Source of the DNA: Phocaeicola salanitronis DSM 18170
Lineage (GTDB): Bacteria > Bacteroidota > Bacteroidia > Bacteroidales > Bacteroidaceae
Assembly: GCF_000190575.1 (NCBI RefSeq)
Contig: NC_015164.1
Span: 496,001-560,000, forward strand
DNA: 64,000 bases
Reading direction: 5' to 3'
Below are positions 58,950-64,000 of this stretch, one piece after another. Position 1 is the stretch's first letter. Each line of letters opens with the position of its first letter. The position numbers and the translations under genes are program-made. Below the pieces are notes generated by a model that searched no databases, was not told the DNA's origin, and was given only the letters and a program-made list of their open reading frames with translations.

Positions 58950-59354
58950 TTACACCTCCAGATCCTTCAACGGCAACCCATAATTATATTGTCTGAAAAA
59001 TCCTCTGTGGATAAGTTTCAGACCAAGGGTCTGATAATACTTGTAATCGTCATCTTCGGTACAGAGGTATTTGTAACCGTATCGTGGGGCGTACTCCTTG
59101 AAGAAGCGGGCAAGGTCTTTCAGGTTCTCCTGTTGGTTTCGTTTGAAGTTGCTGCGAACAATGATAATACTCCAGTCAGGGATACTGCCGACACCACAAC
59201 TATATTCCCAGAAACGGATGTATAAATCCATTTCGCCTACATGAACAGAAACACAAATGCCATTGGCGTTGTGCATGACGGAACAGCAGTTTCTGTAACC
59301 GAATCTCTCACACAAATAGAGATTGAAATCGTAAATAAAATCGGAATAGTTCAT
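58950..59354 (-). CDS. Unknown protein downstream of the relaxase
   Basis: 134 residues, soluble, starting MNYSDFIYDFNLYLCERFGY and containing 'WSIIIVRSNFKRNQQENLKD', then 'FFKEYAPRYGYKYLCTEDDD'. No known family. It is the last gene of the mobilization group and shares its strand. Confidence 0.65.
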   Translation of the reverse strand: MNYSDFIYDFNLYLCERFGYRNCCSVMHNANGICVSVHVGEMDLYIRFWEYSCGVGSIPDWSIIIVRSNFKRNQQENLKDLARFFKEYAPRYGYKYLCTEDDDYKYYQTLGLKLIHRGFFRQYNYGLPLKDLEV

Positions 59355-59389
59355 AATAATTTGAATTTTGATGGTTAATAAAAAATTGA

Positions 59390-60328
59390 TTATAGACTGA
59401 AACCTCGCTTGCGTTTCGGTTTCTTTTTCTTCTTTTTAAGCCGGTTGGTCTGTATCGCTTCCTCCGTATCATAATCCGTAGGAGAGGGAGTGAACAGTCC
59501 AAGAGTAATACCGGAATGATTCTCCTGCTGATATTCATGCCGAGGTTCCTCGCGTATGGTTTCTGCCTGTGCCTGACGCTGGTTCATGGTAGCAGAAAGA
59601 GCGTTATATCTCAATTCCTGATCGATGTTCAGGAAACTGAACTTGCGGTCAATCTTGGAACCGCTAAAGGTCAGTTGGTCACATGTGAACTTGACACCTT
59701 GCATCTCTCCGGTCGTGCGACTTAGCTTCCATTGCGTATCAATTCCGTACTTCCGTAAGGCCAGTCGCAGCTCACTCCAACTTCGTGCGTTCGGAACTTC
59801 TCGTTTCAAGGCATGATAGATAAAATACTTTACCTTGTCATGACGACGCAATCGCATGAAATTGACATGCTCTTTTCCTTCGGCAAAATGCAAACGATAA
59901 CGGGCTGTCAGCATCTTGCAGACCTTTTCGTTCCGGTAGCGGTCATTCTTGTCGCTGATGGTGCGGCCGTCATTATCCACCCGGTTGTAAACGATGTGAC
60001 AATGCGGATGGTCACGGTTAGTATGCCGGGCGATGATGAACTGTGTGTTCTCGATTCCCATCAGCTTCATATAGTCGTGAGCGATCTTTAGCATCAGCCC
60101 ATCATCGTCACGGATGCGGTCTTCGTCTTCTGCGGAGAAGCTCAATGATATATGACCGACCGTGTTCTTGACCTTGTCGTTCAGTAAAGTCTGCAACTCG
60201 AATTGTTCCGCTATTTCTTCGGGTGAACCGTAGACACCAACTGCTTTTAGCAGGCGTGACTTATCTTCTTTCAGCACATAGTTTACGCACCCGGAAAACG
60301 ATGTGCCCTTGACAATTTTACCTATCAT
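59390..60328 (-). CDS. mobB: MobB-type relaxase (relaxase/mobilization nuclease)
   Basis: 312 residues. N-terminal MIGKIVKGTSFSGCVNYVLK holds the likely catalytic Tyr (Y17), then 'TVGHISLSFSAEDEDRIRDD' and the metal-binding motif ARHTNRDHPHCHIVYN at about 101-114. A basic C-terminal tail ends the protein. It would nick oriT and pilot the DNA strand. It overlaps mobC by 11 bases, a standard Bacteroides mobilization pair. Confidence 0.9.
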   Translation of the reverse strand: MIGKIVKGTSFSGCVNYVLKEDKSRLLKAVGVYGSPEEIAEQFELQTLLNDKVKNTVGHISLSFSAEDEDRIRDDDGLMLKIAHDYMKLMGIENTQFIIARHTNRDHPHCHIVYNRVDNDGRTISDKNDRYRNEKVCKMLTARYRLHFAEGKEHVNFMRLRRHDKVKYFIYHALKREVPNARSWSELRLALRKYGIDTQWKLSRTTGEMQGVKFTCDQLTFSGSKIDRKFSFLNIDQELRYNALSATMNQRQAQAETIREEPRHEYQQENHSGITLGLFTPSPTDYDTEEAIQTNRLKKKKKKPKRKRGFSL

Positions 60329-60626
60329 CCTTGAGCTGTTTTATGAGTTGTGAAATCTGTTGAACGGCGGTACTGCACTCATCGGCCACACGATAAAAAC
60401 CGTAAGCATTGGCTCGTCTGGCAAGTTGATTCAGGTTCGTGCTTTCGCCAATCAGTTTTCGGATGATATCAAGATTTTCTCTCGTAATTCGTTCGCGCAC
60501 CGTACCGTGTTCGATGAGTGAACGCACTACTTCGCTTTGACTGCGTTTACTGCGTCGGCTGAGTGCTCTGAGCCAACCGAATTGTTCGTCTGTAAGACGG
60601 ATTGTTACTGTATTTTTCTTGTCCAT
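60318..60626 (-). CDS. MobA/MobC mobilization accessory protein
   Basis: 102 residues: a ribbon-helix-helix N-terminus (NTVTIRLTDEQFGWLRALSR) and a MobC domain 'IRKLIGESTNLNQLARRANA'. It binds the oriT region and brings in the relaxase. It starts 45 bases from a nested inverted repeat that looks like oriT. Confidence 0.88.
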   Translation of the reverse strand: MDKKNTVTIRLTDEQFGWLRALSRRSKRSQSEVVRSLIEHGTVRERITRENLDIIRKLIGESTNLNQLARRANAYGFYRVADECSTAVQQISQLIKQLKDDR

Positions 60627-60670
60627 AATATTTGCTTTTGAGATTAATAATTGTGACCATCGGGAGCCGT

Positions 60671-60731
60671 CTCACCGTCTTTTGAGGTGAGCAAGTGGCC
60701 GGGAAATGTAATACACCGGCATAAACTTGCT
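60671..60731. other. Candidate oriT, nested inverted repeats
   Basis: CTCACC (60671-60676) pairs with GGTGAG (60686-60691). Overlapping it, AGCAAGT (60690-60696) pairs with ACTTGCT (60725-60731), and inside these GCCGG (60698-60702) pairs with CCGGC (60716-60720). The location directly upstream of mobC-relaxase is the usual place for oriT. Confidence 0.5.
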
Positions 60732-60765
60732 CCAGTGAAAAAGAAGTGAATCAGACATCTGAAAG

Positions 60766-61839
60766 TCATCGTTTGAAAAGTCCTTTTCGGGTACGTTGAA
60801 CCGTTGCTGAAAGCGGTGCTTTCTCCACATTGACGGGCTGCAAATCGAAAGTTTCGACAAGCGTTTTCAAGGCCGGATTCAACGTGACAAGACGATTGAA
60901 AATTGCCTCCTTTGTCTCTTCTCTCAGCAGAAAATCAGCGATGTCATAACCCGCATCCCGTTCTTCTTTTGTTGCGTTTCTTTCCATAAAATCGAAAAGA
61001 AAAACCTCTATTCCCAGGCTTCGGATCATCTCCATTTTACTGTTCCAATAGTCGGTTGCACCCAGGTCAGGGAAGAGCAGGACACGTCGGTTTCTCAATA
61101 CACTCATGGCATCCCGATTGAATGCTCCGTTCTTCCCGCCCGAAGCAATCCATAAATATTGCGGCAGATAGAAGCTGGATATCAAAGCGCTTTTCTCACT
61201 CTCCACAAGGGCAACCGGACGCTGCTGGTCGGAGGACAAAAGGTGCTCACCAAACAGGCATTGCCGGAGGTTGAAATTCTCTTTCTTCAGAAGGGAATGT
61301 ACCCACGTGATGTAGTTGTGCGGCTTTTTAATCCGTCTTCCGTTTTCAGAATTGTAGAGCATCACTTTCCCGGTGCGTACCCGTCCGGAAATATCCACCT
61401 GCCAGAAGACCGTAGCTCCCGGCCAATGTTTCGAGGTTCCCACATGGTAGCGCAACATCAGTTCTTCGGTAGCCTCCTGCCCGAAATGGAAACTCAGAAA
61501 CTGAAACAGCTTGTTCGTGTGATACAGCTTCAGAGACTGTCTCATGATTTCCGGTTCAATGAAGGATGGCACAGGAGGCAGACTGACGCGTGGCTTTGAC
61601 ACCGGCACAAATTCTTCGCTCAATCGTTCCTTGGCCATCGGGTTCTCGTCAAAGTACATTTTAGGCGTATAGTTGTAGCCGCACTTTTGTTCATGGTTGC
61701 ATCGCCCTACATAATCGGGAAAGCTGATTTGCTTTTCCATATCGATGTATTTGGCAAAACAACTTTTGCGGTGGCAGTTCGGGCATGTGTGCCGGGTGCT
61801 GACACCTTTGTATGGTTCTAATGTGAATCTGTAGCTCAT
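60766..61839 (-). CDS. Primase-like protein of the mobilizable element
   Basis: 357 residues: an N-terminal zinc finger (HTCPNCHRKSCFAKYI; CNHEQKC), then 'GKVMLYNSENGRRIKKPHNY' and a toprim-like core 'PVALVESEKSALISSFYLPQ' and 'RRVLLFPDLGATDYWNSKME'. This is the DUF6371/toprim type found in Bacteroides mobilizable elements. It would prime replication of the circular form. ATG at 61839 is chosen; the longer frame overlaps the inverted repeat. Confidence 0.83.
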   Translation of the reverse strand: MSYRFTLEPYKGVSTRHTCPNCHRKSCFAKYIDMEKQISFPDYVGRCNHEQKCGYNYTPKMYFDENPMAKERLSEEFVPVSKPRVSLPPVPSFIEPEIMRQSLKLYHTNKLFQFLSFHFGQEATEELMLRYHVGTSKHWPGATVFWQVDISGRVRTGKVMLYNSENGRRIKKPHNYITWVHSLLKKENFNLRQCLFGEHLLSSDQQRPVALVESEKSALISSFYLPQYLWIASGGKNGAFNRDAMSVLRNRRVLLFPDLGATDYWNSKMEMIRSLGIEVFLFDFMERNATKEERDAGYDIADFLLREETKEAIFNRLVTLNPALKTLVETFDLQPVNVEKAPLSATVQRTRKGLFKR

Positions 61840-61857
61840 TTTTCTTTCTGTTTGGAT

Positions 61858-61918
61858 GTTACTATGCACATTTTCGCAACTTCACAAACCCCTCGGTTGC
61901 GAAAATGTGCATAGTAAC
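61858..61918. repeat. Perfect 23-bp inverted repeat with 15-bp loop
   Basis: The arms 61858-61880 and 61896-61918 are exact reverse complements (first arm begins GTTACTATGCACATTTTCGC), and the loop is TTCACAAACCCCTCG. It lies in the 83-bp gap between the primase start and the DUF3987 stop. No T-run follows on either strand, so it is not a normal terminator. It could be a replication origin, a recombination site or an operator. Confidence 0.85.
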
Positions 61919-61922
61919 AGGT

Positions 61923-63305
61923 TTATTTACTGTATTCTCCATGATTCTCTTTTCTGAATAATGTTCCGATGTGGCGTTTTAGAAACATCTTGAAAGCATG
62001 CTCTTTCATCCCATAGCTTTCAGCAATGCCGATACCTTCTGCCGTTGTAAACCTCTGAGGCAGGTTCAGGTAGATGTTGCGGTGCAATTCGCTCAACTGT
62101 TCCTGGCTGACGGCAGTCTGCACCTTTACAGCTGTAGTCCGAAAATATTCAGTCAGCAGGATGGCACGATTCACGCTTTCAAGGTCAATCGTAGTCTTAT
62201 CGCGCTCTCCGCAAGTCCATCGGGCAAGCTGGATAATCAGACAAAACCGGATAATGTAGATTTCCAGTTTGCAGTAAATACCTACCAAAGCATCATTGGT
62301 TTCCATATCACATTGGCGGGCATTTTCATGCTGCCAACCGTAAAGCCGTTGCTTGGCATCTTCATCGAATGGCAGGCATTGAGGCTGCAACTCATTATTC
62401 TCGTCATGCGGACAATCCTGTGCGATCAGCTTATCGATAATCTGTTGCCACTGAGACTCCAGTTCTTCTGGAGTTTCCCGGTCGTTCCATCTGCTTTTCA
62501 AGACAGATTCAGGCATCACGAAAAGAATACGGTCGATAAAACCGTTACTCGAACGCTCGCCCTTGACCAGTTCGCCCAGAATCTTCTTTTGGATAGTACC
62601 GATAACAGAGATGTAAGGACGTCTGATAAAAATGGAACTTTGCGTACTCTTGCGGTCGGAAATTGTAGGCTTGGCATTGAACACCGAAAGCCAGAACTGT
62701 TCTTCCGAACCGTTGTTGTAACGGTTGAAATTCTTGAACCAGGCCGACAGCTCGTCCGACCAAAGGCAGAGTCCTCTGGGATTCTGGGCATGTATCAGGC
62801 TCAATCCTTCGGGAGTGATATCCGAAACAAGAAAGCGTCTGCGCACGGGAGCTTGCGGAAACTCATCCAAACCAGCTTCCATGCGTTCCCTTTTGCTCAT
62901 GGACATAGTGCATTCATACTCGGCATACAACTTCTGATACTCCTGATTCTGACAATAGTCATGTTCAATAAACGGCTGGAAAGCGAAACTCAGCGGATGA
63001 CTCTTATTGGCTCCGGGGCGTCCAATCAGTGCCATGTACAGAATGGGACTTTCCAGCCAGTTGCGCTTTACCTGCACCAGATGGGAGTTTCCAATCCCCA
63101 CGGCAATGGCTGCAAGGATAGCCGCAGCGACATAATCCACGGGATAGCCCTGACAATCGTGCAAACTACTGATGATACGCTGAATCCTGATAGGAAAGAC
63201 CTCTATTGGGAATTCACCGCCGGACATCTTGGCTCCGATGCGCACAGCCTCGCCGATAATACCTTCTGCTGTTAATTTGGAGGTTTCCATAGCCGTGCAG
63301 ATCAA
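61923..63305 (-). CDS. DUF3987 ATPase of the mobilizable element
   Basis: 460 residues: P-loop GRPGANKSHP at about 95-103, 'SDELSAWFKNFNRYNNGSEE' as Walker B-like, and 'IQKKILGELVKGERSSNGFI' in the sensor region. DUF3987 proteins are helicase- or primase-like replication proteins common in Bacteroides mobile elements. The start overlaps the upstream stop (ATGA), so the two genes are coupled. Confidence 0.88.
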   Translation of the reverse strand: MICTAMETSKLTAEGIIGEAVRIGAKMSGGEFPIEVFPIRIQRIISSLHDCQGYPVDYVAAAILAAIAVGIGNSHLVQVKRNWLESPILYMALIGRPGANKSHPLSFAFQPFIEHDYCQNQEYQKLYAEYECTMSMSKRERMEAGLDEFPQAPVRRRFLVSDITPEGLSLIHAQNPRGLCLWSDELSAWFKNFNRYNNGSEEQFWLSVFNAKPTISDRKSTQSSIFIRRPYISVIGTIQKKILGELVKGERSSNGFIDRILFVMPESVLKSRWNDRETPEELESQWQQIIDKLIAQDCPHDENNELQPQCLPFDEDAKQRLYGWQHENARQCDMETNDALVGIYCKLEIYIIRFCLIIQLARWTCGERDKTTIDLESVNRAILLTEYFRTTAVKVQTAVSQEQLSELHRNIYLNLPQRFTTAEGIGIAESYGMKEHAFKMFLKRHIGTLFRKENHGEYSK

Positions 63306-63670
63306 AAGTTATAGCCTCCCTTTGGTTTGCGCTTCGCTCCATATACTATCTCCGCTGCCTGTTCCTGGAGCGATATTGCCTGCATCTGCTTGCGGCCGGA
63401 CTCAATCCATTGCAGCAGCTCATCTTCATAGAAGTAGAGTTTTTTCCCTCGTTTGTAAGCCGGAATCAGTCCTTTACGCGCAAGCGTGTAAATGGTAGGC
63501 TTTGCCTTTCGTGTGATTTTACAGGCTTCGTCAATTTCAATAAGACGATGCTTGTCGGAAGAAGCCTGCGGTTGCAGTGCCGCTACCATTTGACGGATTT
63601 GTTCTATCTGCTCTGTGAGATAACCTACCGCCTGCGGCAGCTTATCAAAAGTGATTTGTTCGTTTGCCAT
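63302..63670 (-). CDS. Excisionase-type helix-turn-helix protein
   Basis: 122 residues: a coiled-coil N-terminus (LTEQIEQIRQMVAALQPQ), then the HTH_17 domain 'LIEIDEACKITRKAKPTIYT' and 'GLIPAYKRGKKLYFYEDELL'. It is a probable excisionase or regulator of the element. It is the first gene of the DUF3987 operon. Confidence 0.87.
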   Translation of the reverse strand: MANEQITFDKLPQAVGYLTEQIEQIRQMVAALQPQASSDKHRLIEIDEACKITRKAKPTIYTLARKGLIPAYKRGKKLYFYEDELLQWIESGRKQMQAISLQEQAAEIVYGAKRKPKGGYNF

Positions 63671-63776
63671 ACGTACTCGTTTTTAATTGTTCGCTGGCAA
63701 AGGAAATTGGTGTTTTGATGGTGGAAAACATCACCGGAATATAACTGTGAGATAACTTTTGGTGGTGATAAATTAG

Positions 63777-63784
63777 TATATTTG
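63777..63784 (+). promoter_or_regulatory. -7 element before the right-edge gene
   Basis: TATATTTG, 13 bases before the ATG at 63798. A TTTG at 63758-63761 gives only a 15-base spacer, so the -33 is uncertain. Confidence 0.45.
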
Positions 63785-63797
63785 CAAAAAACAGACT

Positions 63798-64000
63798 ATG
63801 AACAATACAGATAAAGTCTATCTAATAAAATGGGTTGGACCATTCTCATATGATGAGTTATATAATTGGGAAAAGAAATGGTTGGAGAATAATAATGAAA
63901 ATTTTAATTTGTACTTGTTGCAAGGAAAAAGAAAATACGCTAGAAAATTTTCTTATTATTGTGGACAAACTATTAGATGCGTATATAGAAGACTAAAAGA
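63798..64000 (+). CDS. GIY-YIG-like protein, C-terminus outside window
   Basis: 67 residues are visible and the frame is open at the edge. 'FNLYLLQGKRKYARKFSYYC' followed by 'GQTIRCVYRRLK' has the spacing of a GIY-YIG nuclease: YLL for GIY, YCG for YIG, and a conserved Arg. The first half (YLIKWVGPFSYDELYNWEKK) is an added N-terminal segment. The domain call is moderate because motif residues differ from consensus. Confidence 0.5.
   Translation, partial: MNNTDKVYLIKWVGPFSYDELYNWEKKWLENNNENFNLYLLQGKRKYARKFSYYCGQTIRCVYRRLK

Noticed and set aside
61998..63275. Plus-strand open frame (425 codons)
   Set aside because: Antisense to the DUF3987 gene, which has a P-loop and coupled start.
1..64000. 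tRNA, rRNA genes or insertion sequences
   Set aside because: No tRNA cloverleaf, rRNA segment or DDE transposase gene was recognised on reading; a covariance-model search was not possible here.

Overview
The window is from a member of the Bacteroidales, most likely Bacteroides or a close relative. The evidence is the repeated TAnnTTTG-type -7 promoter elements, an MPF_B conjugation operon of the CTn/ICE tra type, and the style of the mobilization and type I restriction genes. Base composition changes sharply between blocks, so most of the window looks like accessory DNA brought together from several sources.

Block 1 (1-19.7 kb) is the most striking part. It is an array of at least 25 small AT-rich gene cassettes, all on the minus strand, separated by 24 imperfect-hairpin sites of 44-48 bp. 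The hairpins fall into about seven sequence classes but share one architecture: an outer stem, an asymmetric internal bulge, an inner stem and a short loop. Every complete cassette carries a matching 7-10 nt inverted sequence at its two ends, which is the signature of integron attC sites. Recognisable products are polymorphic-toxin immunity families: PoNi (DUF1911), SUFU, SUKH-3-like, Imm5 plus YezG-like, DUF4274, TPR, and a set of secreted, lipoprotein and membrane proteins. At the right end are an LRR-NTF2-like protein, a candidate primary site (attI-like, about 18.43-18.50 kb), a XerD/IntI-type tyrosine recombinase, and a TetR regulator with an operator-like palindrome over the recombinase promoter. 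This agrees with what I recall of recombinase-associated acquired interbacterial defence (rAID) clusters of gut Bacteroidales. The attC-like covariation, the end-matching rule, the attI candidate and the TetR control are read directly here.

Block 2 (20.9-21.7 kb) is a two-gene GNAT toxin-antitoxin-like operon with a clear promoter.

Block 3 (21.7-45.4 kb, GC-rich) is an integrative conjugative element module: lysozyme, VirD4-like coupling protein, and TraO, N, M, L, K, J, I, G, F and E homologues in one long minus-strand operon that also holds a DNA adenine methyltransferase. Behind it lie a primase, a RepA-like ATPase, an excisionase-like protein and a tyrosine integrase. No relaxase is seen inside this module.

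Block 4 (45.4-58.8 kb, AT-rich) is a defence island. A KAP-family NTPase and a type I restriction-modification operon diverge, each led by one of two paralogous XRE regulators. Three extra genes (a membrane protein, a PIN-GNAT protein and an ASCH protein) sit between hsdS and hsdR. HsdR carries a single-base frameshift near its C-terminus. A truncated hipB-like gene lies between the two arms.

Block 5 (58.9-64 kb) is a mobilizable-element backbone: MobC and relaxase, an oriT-like nested inverted repeat, a toprim-type primase, a DUF3987 ATPase and a helix-turn-helix protein, with a perfect 23-bp inverted repeat between the two replication genes. The right edge cuts a GIY-YIG-like gene.
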